Positions 9,801 through 19,087 are shown, numbered from the stretch's first letter. The stretch: 64,000 nucleotides of DNA from Psococerastis gibbosa (GCA_963971405.1 OZ020485.1:16430001-16494000), one strand, 5' to 3'. Made by a program: numbers and translations. Notes: generated by a model from the sequence alone, not told the origin.

Positions 9801-12800
9801 ATCGCAATTTGACATGTATTACCTACAGTGGGTCTTGAGATGACAATAGGAAAGTAAACTTCAAAGTCGTGCACTAAGCTTTCTGCGATATGTTTGGTGA
9901 AGGTGTACGTATTTGGAAATCCTGCAAGGATTTTTTTCTCCAACAAGTTCATTTCCTTCGGCGACACTGTTTCAGCTGCTTCTATTGCTTTCCGCCAGTC
10001 CATTTTCGGATCGAAAACTTTTTCTTCGATATGATGGACAACTTCGGGTTGAAAATATGAATATGCCGTTGATACGTGGTGGAAAACCTGGAAACATAAA
10101 TAAATAAATAGTAAATAAAATAAAAGTGTATTCACAAGATCTAATATACAGTTTTTGTAATAATAGTTGCGCTCCTTCGTACCGTGAGGCTTTGTAAACT
10201 GTGTTTGAGTGTGTCAGCCTGGGTGTTCTTGTAATTGTCTTAAGTGCATAGTTCTGTGCTGTGCGGAGTGGACGTAAGTGAGTGGTTGCAGCCCCACCCC
10301 ATATTCCTAGACAGTAGCTTAGCTTGGCCTCATACCAGGCCCTATATATTTGTAATAGGGCTTTCTGGGGGAAAATTTTTGCAAGGTTGTATAGTATCAT
10401 GTTTATTGGACGTAGACTGCTATGCAATTTGTTGATATGCTCCTTCCACAACAGTTGTTCATCTAATTGTACTCCAAGGTAATTCATTACCCGTGTACTA
10501 CCAATTGTAATGCCGTTATACGTCAAAGCGGGGGGGTGTTCCGTGGTTCCATGAAGAAAATAAGTATGCATAGAAGATATAAACAAAAAGAATTGGCCGT
10601 TAGCGAACGGTAAAATATTCACTCATAAACTGTAGTTCAGTTGGAAATTAGGTCTTCTCATAAAATATTTCCAATTCAAAACTTTCGAGTTTTCCCAGAT
10701 ATTGTTTCGCCTACATGCAGTATAAAGGAGGACCTTAAGGACGATATTTGTCGTTTGAGGAAAGGTTCGAATCTCTGGTCCCAGAAAACCCCGTTCTGGG
10801 AAAAGTAGGGGACTTTTGATAGGCCCTGTTTAGGCCTCCCTAACGCTAGGGTGTCTAAGCATGGGACATGAAGGTCCCATTATTTAAAAGCGGCAAAGGG
10901 CCCCTTCTAAATTTTTATGGAAACAGGTGGGCGCCTAATTATATGCCGCCCCCTAGCTAAACGATCGTCACGCCACTGCTCGCGCGCACATGGGCTCCTT
11001 TAATATTCATGGTAATTTTTTTTTTTTTGCTAATAAAATGAACAAAGGCGCCGGAAATGCGGTGTTCACTATGGAGCCACTAGTTTCTCATTTTCACTAG
11101 ATTACCAAGAGAACCGTGAGTATCTTCAAAAATAATTGATTTAACGCGTTGCCATTAAAAAAATGTTAAAACTTACCTGCAACTTTTTCATTTCCTTCGC
11201 CAAAACTAATAAATCTCTTGTAACTCTAACATTAGTCAATATGGCCTTGTTAAGGCTATCGTCAAATCTGACTGAAGCTGCCTCATGGAACACAGCGGTA
11301 ACTTCATTCAGCAATATCTCAAGGTCTTTATCAGCAATATCAAGTCCCGGAACACTACTGTCAAACGATATGGGTATTACCTTAATCTTCAGGGTGGAAT
11401 CTGTTTCTATTAATGATTTGAACACCTGCAAAGAGACAAAGATTACCATGATCAACATCAAACCTGACAGAAGTGACCCCATATTCCGCATGGAAAACTT
11501 TGTTCAAGAGCATCTGGTAGTCTTTATCAGCAGTCACAAAGTTAGGATTGTCACCACTCGAAAAAATATAAATAAGGAAATTCGCAGTTATGTGCTTATC
11601 CCACGGGCTTTATTAGCAATATATAGTCCCGGAATACTACTCTCCAACGATATGGGTAAGTTAAGATAAGAAGTGCCGTAAAACAATTAAGCAATTTCTG
11701 CATAGTAATCCACAGTTTATAAACATAATATATCCGGGAGAATAGCTTAACGAAGAGAATGCCAATTTGCCAAATAATGTATAATGTACCGCATACCTAG
11801 TTTTATTATTTAATTATTATTCTATAATTAATATTAACATCTTATAATACTAACCTAGCAACTAAGACAGAACCCATCACGGGCCACATGGCCTATAGGG
11901 TTCATTTTCTAATATGTATATTTTGTATTGTATTCTTAATTTTGAATATATTGATTGATTGATTGATATTATTGTATATATATGTATATTTCTATTATCG
12001 ACTTGAAGACCTGCAAAAATAGATTGCAAGGTACAACATCCCCACAGACCACAGTGATAATCTTCTCTCGACACCATCTCATAGTCATTATCATCAGTCG
12101 TGAAGGTAGGATTATAAAAAAATGTAAAAAAAAACTTAATTTTGTGGCAATGGGCTCTTCCCTAATTGTTAAATGATTTTGTGTCGCCTGCCTCGAATGA
12201 CAACTAATACAGCAGGCAATATAAGGCAATGTAACCCTTTGTTAAACAAAATGGCATAATTAAAAGATATGGATGCTTCATACTTCAGGGTTAAATACCC
12301 GAAAATATCTTTACAAATTAAAAAATTGAATGAGCTTAAACTTGTTTGCTAAAAATCAGAGCAAGCTTACCTGTGAACTAATAAGTTTTTCAGACGTCAA
12401 AAAACTCTGCTATGGTCGAATTAACTCGCAAGTCAAGGAACAACCCAACTTCTGGAGCTCATGAAGATAAAGCTGTCCTGGAACCCCTGAGCAAGCTTAT
12501 CAGAATAGCCGGTTCCCGTAACAATTCCACCAGAACTTGTCTATTCCATGCCATGGCCAACTAACCTCGAGATTTAAAAGCTCATCCAGACGCTGGGAAG
12601 CTTCTTGATTCTGCTTTGGTCGAATCAACACGTAAACCCTGGGACAACCCAACTTCAGGAGCTTATGTAGAAGAGCCTGTCCATAAACTCTGTATAACCA
12701 CTCATCAGAACAGTCCGTTCAGGTACCCATTCCACCAGAATATGTCAATTCTAAGCTACAGTCAACTCACCTCAAGATTTAAAAGCTCTTCCAAACGTTG

Positions 12801-12986
12801 AGAAGCCTCTTGATTCTGCTTTGGTCGAATCAAGACGTAAACCCTCGGACAACCCAACTTCAGGAGCTTGTGTAGAAGAGCCTGTCCCAGAAACCCTGTG
12901 CACCCGCTCATAAGAACAGATTGTTCTCGCACCCATTTTGAGACAGTTTCTTCGACAACCATCTCCACAAAACACTGCCAATGCAC
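6629..12986 (-). CDS. Fatty acyl-CoA reductase, gene A (six exons assembled)
   Basis: The gene would convert fatty acyl-CoA to fatty alcohol with NADPH, probably at the ER or peroxisome membrane; in arthropods such alcohols feed wax, hydrocarbon-precursor or pheromone pathways. The exons are 12771-12986, 11177-11425, 9823-10087, 7760-7955, 7167-7397 and 6633-6896, with a stop at 6629-6631 if the last exon is read through. All five introns have GT..AG ends and phases 0, 0, 1, 2, 2 join without a break. The product is about 474 residues, slightly short of the usual 500 or so. In order it shows the glycine motif SGCTGFLGQ, FHEAASVRFDD, HVSTAYSYF, YTFTK (the YxxxK catalytic pair), WKEPKPGW and a C-terminal domain with LVLHFIPGLIVD. 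The usual hydrophobic C-terminal tail is missing or lies in an unfound exon. Confidence 0.88.
6897..7166. other. FAR gene A intron 5 with G-tract
   Basis: A 270-bp intron containing a run of about 13 Gs near 6958 and TACTACTACTA. No mobile element was recognised. Confidence 0.5.
7167..7397 (-). CDS. FAR gene A, exon 5 (start of the FAR C-terminal domain)
   Basis: 231 bp from TTTTTTCAG to GTAAGT. Encodes SKAVAVYNSHCHD, TNALWYPFLLSV and LVLHFIPGLIVDGLLKCTGG, then KPR. This matches the FAR_C pattern of a hydrophobic LHxxPxxxxD segment followed by GxKPR. The final Arg codon is split AG|G into exon 6. Confidence 0.88.
7760..7955 (-). CDS. FAR gene A, exon 4
   Basis: 196 bp. It begins after TTTTTACAG and joins exon 3 as Val (G|TT). 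Encodes YPAWKEPKPGWVCNLNSP, FKGIIRVVHTRAESRTSYIH and DYVTNLTIVSSWHKAAIDG, the region following the substrate pocket in FARs (WKEPxPGW). It ends at a GTTAGT donor in phase 2. No ATG-started frame reveals it, so it is easily missed. Confidence 0.85.
8060..8340 (+). mobile_element. Penelope-like terminal repeat
   Basis: GAGCCTCCGAAATACAATC, CACTGAAGATGTCGACC, GAAGTACGCTTTC and GACCGCGGCTCCTCATACC align with the copy at 6180-6420. At 8238-8269 CTGAAGA, a short TGTC/GACA stem and AAAAC resemble a worn hammerhead core (CUGANGA, stem, GAAAC). Confidence 0.5.
8485..8722 (-). mobile_element. tRNA-derived SINE, family 2, inverted partner
   Basis: On the minus strand this reads GACCTGTTCGG, GCTAACCTGTCTAGCAATAC, GGGCTTGTGGTCCAGCGG and GAGTTTGAATCC. 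It is head-to-head with the copy at 8790-9060. Confidence 0.75.
8790..9060 (+). mobile_element. tRNA-derived SINE, family 2
   Basis: Contains CTGTTCGG, CTGTGCTAACCTGTC and a tRNA-like part GTTTGTGGTCCAGTG...GGTTCGAATC, then ATAACGAGGAGG near the 3' end. It faces an inverted copy at 8485-8720, making a roughly 250-bp-arm inverted pair. Confidence 0.75.
9127..9310 (-). pseudogene. LINE C-terminal relic
   Basis: The minus strand reads RTKWVGHLLRHKNLVHTIIE, then NRRGWPKKEFMDQLRQDA. This matches the WxGHxxRxxxL...IIEGxxxGxRxRGRPK tail of non-LTR endonuclease/reverse transcriptase elements. It lies in gene A intron 3. Confidence 0.8.
9823..10087 (-). CDS. FAR gene A, exon 3 (catalytic YxxxK)
   Basis: 265 bp from a TTTCCAG acceptor to a GTAATA donor. 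Encodes VFHHVSTAYSYFQPE, KVFDPKMDWRKAIEAAE and NTYTFTKHIAESLV, with the catalytic Tyr and Lys of the short-chain dehydrogenase-like YxxxK motif, and ends ISRPTV in phase 1. Confidence 0.9.
10140..10580 (-). pseudogene. LINE reverse transcriptase relic in gene A intron 2
   Basis: The minus strand reads ALTYNGITIGSTRVMNYLGV, QLDEQLLWKEHINKL, IFPQKALLQIYRAWYEAKLS and CLGIWGGAA. This is the thumb/C-terminal region of a non-LTR reverse transcriptase (YLGVxLDxxLxWxxHI pattern). It is open for over 130 codons, so it is fairly young, but both ends are missing. Same strand as the host gene. Confidence 0.8.
10588..11060. other. Gene A intron 2 remainder with a possible transposon end
   Basis: CGTCACGCCACTG at about 10966 reads as CAGTGGCGTGACG on the minus strand, like an hAT-type terminus, but I found no matching second end. 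The rest shows nothing I recognise. Confidence 0.3.
11177..11425 (-). CDS. FAR gene A, exon 2
   Basis: 83 codons between a CAG acceptor and a GTAAGT donor. Contains IKVIPISFD, TAVFHEAASVRFDD and LAKEMKKLQ. Nearly identical to gene B exon 2 in both coding and flanking sequence. Confidence 0.88.
11600..11662 (-). pseudogene. Fragment of FAR exon 2
   Basis: Plus-strand TTTATTAGCAATATATAGTC, then CCGGAATACTACTC, matches part of exon 2 (encoding SFDSSVPGLDIADKD) with several changes. It sits just upstream of the intact exon 2. Confidence 0.6.
11870..11980 (+). mobile_element. LINE 3' end with GATT tail
   Basis: A GGGCC..GGCC hairpin-like stretch, then TTTTGTATTGTATTCTTAAT and a TTGATTGATTGATTGAT tail, is typical of the 3' end of non-LTR elements of the CR1/Jockey type. 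Only the tail remains, inside gene A intron 1. Confidence 0.5.
11985..12120 (-). pseudogene. Fragment of FAR exon 2 acceptor region
   Basis: This matches 555-720 in order: TTTCTATTATCGACTTGAAG, ACCTGCAAA, CAGACCACAGTGATAATC and CGTGAAGGTAGGATTATAAA. It contains the start of exon 2 and its upstream intron only. Confidence 0.6.
12392..12545 (-). pseudogene. Decayed copy of FAR exon 1 inside gene A intron 1 (copy 3)
   Basis: A worn third copy: the minus strand retains REPAILIS, a shifted LQKLGCS-like stretch and an LIRP remnant, with several stops. It lies in tandem, same orientation, directly after copy 2. Confidence 0.65.
12566..12745 (-). pseudogene. Decayed copy of FAR exon 1 inside gene A intron 1 (copy 2)
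   Basis: The minus strand encodes VEWVPERTVLMSGYTEFM, then after a one-base deletion ALLHKLLKLGCPRVYVLIRP and QRLDELLNLE. It still ends at a usable donor (GTTAGT, intron starting at 12565). The glycine motif is damaged and the frame is broken by the deletion at FMGQ, so it cannot replace exon 1. Confidence 0.85.
12771..12986 (-). CDS. FAR gene A, exon 1
   Basis: Encodes MHWQCFVEMVVEETVSKWV and the Rossmann glycine motif SGCTGFLGQ, then VYVLIRPK. It ends at NLE with donor GTGAGT. The internal MVVEETV (12962) is shared with gene B and is the likelier start. AG lies directly before that ATG in both genes, so an upstream 5' exon cannot be excluded. Confidence 0.85.
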
Positions 12987-13009
12987 TGCTGCTCATGAAA
13001 GTGCATGTG

Positions 13010-13200
13010 CATAAATAAGATTGCAATTATGATCCAATTATTCGAATGCCCTATGACTTGAATTTGTCCTTCCGGCTTAGTAATAATTTATGTTGGAATT
13101 TTTAATTGGGTCAAATGAATGCATATTTCACTATTAATTTCGCAATTGATTATGCTTCTGTTGTAATTGTGGATTCATACATTCATGCATTTGGAATAAA
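13010..13200. repeat. Upstream flank duplicated between FAR loci A and B
   Basis: Sequence upstream of exon 1 here (AATAATTTATGTTGGAATTT, TTTCGCAATTGATT) matches 1690-1850 (GATAATTTATGGTGGAATTC, TTTCGTAATTGATT). The segmental duplication therefore reaches into the putative promoter region. I recognise no TATA box. Confidence 0.55.
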
Positions 13201-13564
13201 TAATGTAGGCATATTGAAAAAATAACAACCACACATGCTGATAGCAGTGATAGTATTGTAAATCACATAGCTATAACCTTGCTGCGATATACCACTGTTC
13301 TATTTGGGTTTTGGGGTTACCAACATGCCCAGCAGTCGCGTTTGTGGAAATTTTGAGGACCAATGACAAACTAACCAGGATCTTATTTATTTCATTGCCG
13401 CTGACCGTTTCAGCAATTAAAAACCCACGGACCCATTATTGTAAAATATGAGAAATGTTAAATTTCGGTGTGCCCTCGTCCATTCTCGGTCCCCACAAAT
13501 CTGTTCTATGTGATTTAGAATGGGCCTACTATAATTTGGTATTGGTACTAGTAAAGAATGTACC

Positions 13565-13755
13565 TACTTACACAATAAACTATAAACCTACATGCCAAAT
13601 TTCATCAAAATCCACCGAGTAGTTTGCCCGCAAATTGACGAACAGACTGACTGACATTTCGTAAAAAAACACCTAAAAATTTGTAAATCCACTGAAATCC
13701 CGGAATCGATAATTTCGACCATCACAAAGCTATTCTTATAATATATATAAATAGG
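13565..13755 (-). mobile_element. Dispersed repeat G, end fragment
   Basis: Contains the complement of the GGGCAAACTACTCGGTGGAT motif, CATTTCGTAAAAAA and AAATTTCGACCATCACAAAGC. These are shared with 26010-26800, 48830-49810, 50930-51165 and 57150-57980. Confidence 0.65.
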
Positions 13756-13841
13756 AATGCAACAAACTATTTCAGACAGTCCCTGGGTAACCTCGTTGTC
13801 CAGTGCTCTTAATAACCACTTACCATGCCATTACCACCACT

Positions 13842-14290
13842 TATACTTACTTACTAGCCAACGCGCTGACCAGTATCTCCTTGCTGTGTCCCGGAAGATG
13901 TCGTCCGTTTCGTCGGGTTAATAACGACTTAGGCTTCATATTTGGGCCCATAGAGCGACCCCGACTTGACTGTCCTATGCCAGCCCTTCTGATTATAGTG
14001 GATTCCGAACCACTTGGGAAACACAGTGAAGTCACACGATTATTAGTACGGAGGTGACCAGGACAAGTCCTACCATGTTTCCCTACCGGCACTGTGCACA
14101 CGACCAAGTTATCTGCAGCTTTGAACCTGCTCTGGTCCGCTGGATTCAACTTGGTATGGCGGCCGGCTATGTCGTCTGTTTGGTCTTCGCAGTCTTCTAC
14201 CAGGGCTGGGCACTCGGGGAGACGCTCTGCATTCATCTCCACCATAAATTCAAAAATTGGAGTGGGCCGCAATCTCAGAAACAACCCTGT
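13842..14290 (-). mobile_element. Unknown GC-richer repeat with GTAA tail, probably a LINE 3' end
   Basis: The minus strand is open for about 145 codons (ECPALVEDCEDQTDDIAGR and other segments). In another frame it gives DETDDIFRDTARRYWSARWL just before a GTAAGTAAGTA tail, which resembles the end of a LINE ORF plus tail. The plus strand is also open. I do not recognise the longer ORF, so element origin is inference. Confidence 0.4.
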
Positions 14291-14559
14291 TTCAGCTTCA
14301 CATTTTTATAAATTATTTCCACGCGCACATAAAAATCTTCCAAAAACAGCTAAGCAACTCAACAGCATTAAACTTTCCGATCGTACCATAAAAAGGCTAG
14401 TTTTTACCCGTATTTTTAGCCGAATGACAGATTCATTTTAGCTCAAGTTGTTCATTTATTCTTTCTACTTATACATATACATGAATATATATATAGAGTA
14501 TAGATACCATACTACCATATAGTATACTTGCACTTACCATTATTAGGCCTATTTTTTTT

Positions 14560-14750
14560 CTCTCTTGGTTAGTTGTTAATAATATTTTTCTGTGTTTATA
14601 GTGAATTATAAATTAAATCAGTGTACCATTGTTTGTACAAATTAGAAACTGTTAAAGGGTCCATCACGGGTATAGCCTAACGGGCCCCATATGTTCACTA
14701 ATGTATGATGAAGGAAAATTTTGAAACACATTTACTTTACTTTACCTATC
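14560..14750 (+). mobile_element. Probable LINE 3' untranslated end
   Basis: GGGTCCATCACGGGTATAGC followed by CTAACGGGCCCCATATG resembles the hairpin at 11874-11905 and ends in ACTTTACTTTAC. No coding part remains. Confidence 0.4.
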
Positions 14751-15355
14751 ACAAACCTCCACCTAACGGCGCAAATGTCCGCAATGTATGTATATATGTA
14801 TATATAAAGTAAATAAATAAACAATAAAAATAAACAACCCCCTTCTTCTATGTTAGGTTACGAACTTCTATACCGCCCTTTGTGGAAGATTTATTTAGGA
14901 TAATTTCCACTTATTCCCGTCTAAGTTATTCTTATGCTATAGGCTTACTGTAGTAGGCTACTTTCTTAGCAGTAAAAATTGCTTGTATCAAATAAAGTAT
15001 TCACCGATCAAAAACATATTTAAATTTTCATTTCACGTATACAATTTCCCTTTAATTTTACTTTACATATTTATCAATACTCGAAAAGAGACGTCATGAA
15101 TTCCAATGCAGAGTAATTTCGAATATAACCAACCTTTGCTTCAAATTCGAAAATCTGTCTTTGAAGTTTAATCAATCAAGATGGGGGTTTTTATACTTTT
15201 GTTGTGAGAAAGGGAAAATCCTCAATGTCAAGGGGAGAAGACTACTTGTAGGAGTTTCCGATAGATTGCAGCACCGCTTCAATATTGTAGGCTATAGTAA
15301 TAGCATAATAGTCTGTAATCAGTAGAGAACTGCATGTTTGATGTTCTCTGCTGTG
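14750..15355. other. No recognised feature
   Basis: AT-rich sequence with short TATATA and TAAATAAA runs. Nothing matching the other families was seen. Confidence 0.4.
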
Positions 15356-15359
15356 TAAG

Positions 15360-15640
15360 TAAGAAAGTGTAAGTAAGCTCACAGACCTGTTCGGTCAGAT
15401 AGTTGTGTAGTTGTGCTAACCTGTCTAGCAACACGAATCATGTCAATTTGAGCATAAGTAGAGGATTTGGCGATTACTGGAGTTGTCGGGGCTTGTGGTC
15501 CCGCGGTTAAGACGACGCCCCGGTTAGGCGTAGATCGTGCGTTCGAATCCAGCCAAGCCCAGTTTTTTCCATATCCTCTAATTTCGTTTATAACGAGGAG
15601 GTTACCTATTCAACCAAAGTTAATTTAATGTCAGTGTTAT
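15360..15640 (+). mobile_element. tRNA-derived SINE, family 2 with intact tRNA-like fold
   Basis: 15489-15561 folds as a tRNA-like cloverleaf. The acceptor GGGCTTG pairs perfectly with CAAGCCC, the D stem is GTC/GAC, the anticodon stem ACGCC/GGCGT is perfect, and a TTCGAAT T-loop sits on a broken T stem. Flanks match the other family 2 copies (CTGTTCGG, ATAACGAGGAGG), so it is a SINE head and not a tRNA gene. Confidence 0.8.
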
Positions 15641-15724
15641 ATATACCATATAAGACAACAATGTTTTCTCTACTGTGACTTGCTGGAACTTAGAAATAAT
15701 AAAAATAATGACTTAGCTTAGTCC

Positions 15725-15780
15725 ACAAAATAAAAACAATTATACGACCGGTTTCGGCACTAGGTGGTTCGAAACTCTGC
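15725..15780 (-). mobile_element. Penelope-like terminus (CCGGTTTCGG type)
   Basis: ACGACCGGTTTCGGCACTAG is the complement of a GTGCCGAAACCGGTCG ending, as found in Penelope-like terminal repeats with hammerhead motifs. The expected CTGATGA half is absent, so it is a remnant. Confidence 0.45.
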
Positions 15781-15849
15781 GGTAAACTTATCCTGGGTTC
15801 CAACAAGCCTAATTACTACATATACTGAATTGTTTTAAATTTTGTATCA

Positions 15850-16975
15850 ATGAGTCCATATGGTAAACTGTTATTTTTGGAGGAATATATTTTACTTTAC
15901 TTTAGTATCTTATCCTACCTCGCTAAGAGGCAAGAGCCCTTCCTCCCTCTATGTTGTATTGGAAAGCAAAAAATCGTCACCGATGCCATTATTTTTTCTT
16001 TTACGGCGCGCCGGCCTTTTCACCTGTCTTTAAATAAATTCACCGCTATTCAAGGAACCTCCCACCATGGCTTGAAAGGTCACCATAAGGAATACTGCCC
16101 GACATCGTCATGCATTGGATAGTTGACAACGACGACGTTTACCAGTTTGTCAAAATTCACACAGAAATAATACCAATCATGTCCGAAAATCAATGTCATG
16201 CAAGGTTTAATGGGGCACTATAAAGTCCGTATAAAGTCCATTAAAAATACTACTAGCCCTCCAGAAATAAATTCTACGTAGCAATCTAAACCCTTCTCTT
16301 TAAAAAGACAAATTTAAATTTAAAAAATACGACATTTTTAAAATCCTATAATCAAAATGGGGCCTATAGTAAAATACGATACCTTTGAAACCACATAATA
16401 AAATACCAAACCAAATAAATTCAGCAAATGACTAGCCTGCCAAATGTGGGTGTTGGCTAGTAAGTGAGTATAGTACATAATGAAATTAAAATTAAAAAAG
16501 TATGCGGTTGACATGGGGCGTTTACCAGTTTCCCATTGGTCAAAATATGAGCGGAAACAATGCTAATAGCCTAATTACCGATAAATCAAAGTGCGATTGG
16601 CTTGGCAAAATTCAATGGACTACTAATCGACTTCGGCGGCAAGGCGGTAGCGTGCTTGTACTTGTATATCCGCACACCTTGCGGTCGGAGATGTGTCGCA
16701 ATTCGACACAAGCACCTATTAGGTGACTTAGTGAGGCGATTGAAGAGGATGGATACATACATTTTGATTGCACGCGACTTAACCTTTTAAAGAAAGAAAA
16801 AAAAAAGAAAAAAGTAGGCATACGTCCTTAAAAAGCTCTTAAAAAATACTGACACCCCTACGGAAATAAATTGTATTGTATATAGTAAGCCCTTCCCTTT
16901 AAAAAGACAAATTAAAATAAAGAAGTGTGTGTGCTGGCTGATATCTTGGATTTCCGGCCTACTATCGTAATTAGT
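15850..16975. other. Old repeats, no recognised gene
   Basis: GAATACTGCCCGACATCGTC then ATGCATTGG near 16090 has relatives at 45960 and 53485. ACCAATCATGTCCGAAAA near 16175 has an inverted relative near 46110. CTTTAAAAAGACAAATT recurs at 16300 and 16898. Open frames at 16502-16790 are short and unrecognised. Confidence 0.35.
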
Positions 16976-17100
16976 ATGAACTTAAACTGGGATTAAAAAT
17001 GTATACATGATACATTTAGAATGGAAAGTGCTGTTAAACTCTGTTTTGTTTGTATTTTTAAGCCCCAGAATAAGTTGATATTAAATGGCATAGTAGTCCC
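16975..17100. mobile_element. Truncated CAG-edged palindromic MITE
   Basis: GGGATTAAAAATGTATACAT, GGAAAGTGCTGTTAAA and TTTTGTTTGTATTTTTAA match the interior of the MITE at 19088-19256. Both terminal repeats are lost. Confidence 0.6.
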
Positions 17101-17689
17101 ACGGTAATACTAATACGGTACCCAAATGAAATAAAAATAAATTCTACGGAGCATTGCAGACATTTTCCTTTAAAAACCCCACATAATAAAATCAGAATTT
17201 AAAAGTTAGTGAGGATCCTGTGTAGCCCTTAGGTCAAATTACCCCGGGGTCGGTAAAATTCGTTATAACCAAGATACCCCCGAGGGTAGAATTTCTACAA
17301 TTTCCTCTTTTTTTCCCGTCCTGGAGAAAAAGGCGGTACACAGGTTTTACTATGCATTACTTCATTAATATGCTAATTCATCCTCTTTAACCCTTTCTCT
17401 AACGTGTACGAGAAAATAAGGAGAAACTTTCAGAGGAAAAAAAAACATTCTAGACACTTAATGTACCGTAGTAAAAAACGTTACATGTTTATTTCCATTT
17501 CTAACCTTTCTCTCCATGATGTCTACTTAATTATGGACGCGTACGAATATATGATGAAATACTGGAATCCGGACTCATGGGTCCTGGTCCGCCTGAAACA
17601 GTATTTTCAGAAATAATATGATGGGATCTTCCTCAAACATAAAGGTGGTTCATAAGTCTTGACACATTTCAATAAATATCTTCTTCATT

Positions 17690-17945
17690 GGTTTCAATCT
17701 AACGATTGGTTTGCTGCAAATCTTTCCACCTCCTTCTCCACTCCTCCCTGTCTTGGGCCATTCTCTTTAGCTCCAAGTATAGGTTCCGCATCTCATATTT
17801 TTCTTGAGGCCTTCCTTGGTCGCCCTCTTGCATTGGTGCCTTCGATTGTGCCTTCTATTATGGTGCTTAGGAGTCCTTCTTGTCTGATTTTACTCTTCTC
17901 ACCGAAATGGAGGTAATAAGGGATCGTTGATCGATTTTATCAATA
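17690..17945 (-). pseudogene. LINE C-terminal relic
   Basis: The minus strand reads EGLLSTIIEGTIEGTNARGR, PRK, then after a frameshift LYLELKRMAQDREEWRRRWK and DLQQTNR. This is the typical end of a non-LTR endonuclease/reverse transcriptase ORF. Confidence 0.8.
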
Positions 17946-18099
17946 AATATAATAATAATATAATATAATAAATAAAAATCTCAACTGATGTCTCAGCCAA
18001 AAATCTTTAATTGATTTTTAAAAAGAACATTTTAAAAAAAATACATATGCTAACCGTGCTGCGTCAAAGTAGCTGACCTCCTGAGTAATGCCTTATGGT

Positions 18100-18418
18100 C
18101 TCAGAGGAAGAGACTAAAAAACCCCAAATCTGTACCTCCTCGTTCTGAAGATGGAAGTGCGTAATGGCAACTGAACAGATAGGAGACCGAGTTTGAGCTG
18201 GCATAAGCGAAAACCCCAGTCTTGTCTGTACATTCAATTATGTCCTGGGGTTGGGAACTGGCCCCAGAGGTGGAGGAACTCAATGAAGAGTCAACGGCAT
18301 AAGGATAAAATAGGCAACGGGAAACAACTAAATAATAATTCCCTAGTATCACGGTATCAATCGCCATGATGATCGCCAATCTTTGATAGAAGGCTAGAGG
18401 AAGAAGTTGGCGAAGGAG
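18100..18418 (+). mobile_element. LINE-associated 3' segment
   Basis: It ends with ATCAATCGCCATGATGATCG, then CCAATCTTTGATAG and GAAGAAG, the same ending as the LINE relic at 32100-32325. The preceding block contains TCCTGGGGTTGGGAACTGGC, which resembles TCCTGGGGTTGGGGGTTGCA at 22851. Confidence 0.5.
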
Positions 18419-18539
18419 CGGGAGTGGAAATTCTTCATATAGCTGAATAGCTGATAGAAAGGGGTTTTGTAAACTTTCTTGGTTTTATATTTATATATGT
18501 TCAAGTTCTTTTAATTCACCAAACAGCTAGACTCAGGAG

Positions 18540-18540
<1 letters not shown>

Positions 18541-18577
<37 letters not shown>

Positions 18578-18601
18578 CCGTGTGGGTCTGGCGCTTTATA
18601 T

Positions 18602-18642
<41 letters not shown>

Positions 18643-18645
18643 GAA
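18541..18645. repeat. Poly(T)-poly(A) inverted pair
   Basis: About 31 Ts (18543-18573), then AAACCCGTGTGGGTCTGGCG, CTTTATATATTT and about 35 As (18606-18640). The two runs can pair into a long A:T hairpin. Confidence 0.8.
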
Positions 18646-18722
18646 ATAAATGAATGAATAAAATGTAATTTCAACGCATAATATAAGTACATGGAAATAG
18701 ATTCAGATTCAATAAAGAATAG

Positions 18723-18872
18723 ACCAAGGCCGTATTTATGGGGGGGGGGGATCCAGGGCTTTCTTAAGCTCGGTATAAACTACTATGGTAGCCTCGGGCC
18801 TTAGGCTAGCTTGTCCCGTACGAGCCATACCTACCCCCCCCCCTCCGTCGCAAATCAATAGCTACGGCCTAA
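18723..18872. mobile_element. Probable small MITE with G/C tracts
   Basis: AAGGCCGTATTTATGGGGGG at one side and CCCCCTCCGTCG...AGCTACGGCCTA at the other form weak inverted ends. The internal structure (G run near one end, C run near the other) resembles the hAT-like MITEs elsewhere in the window. Confidence 0.4.
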
Positions 18873-19087
18873 CGGCCTACGGCTTTGGAATAGACCCATT
18901 ATAAGGTGACCAGCTAGTCAATACTAGAAGGGGCTTCCAACCGCACAATCTTTCTTAGTTAGTGTCTTATAGAAGATATTAGACAGGTATGCTTGGGCTT
19001 AATACAAATCCTAGCGCATAGCAAACTGGGGGACTACGAGTGACTGTACTACTTCCGTATTATTGTTTTTCCATTTATATTTTACAG

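Noticed and set aside
11163..11669. Plus-strand 168-codon open frame
   Set aside because: Antisense shadow of FAR gene A exon 2 and its flanks.
15489..15561. Genuine tRNA gene
   Set aside because: The T stem is broken, position 33 is not U, and the flanks match other SINE copies.
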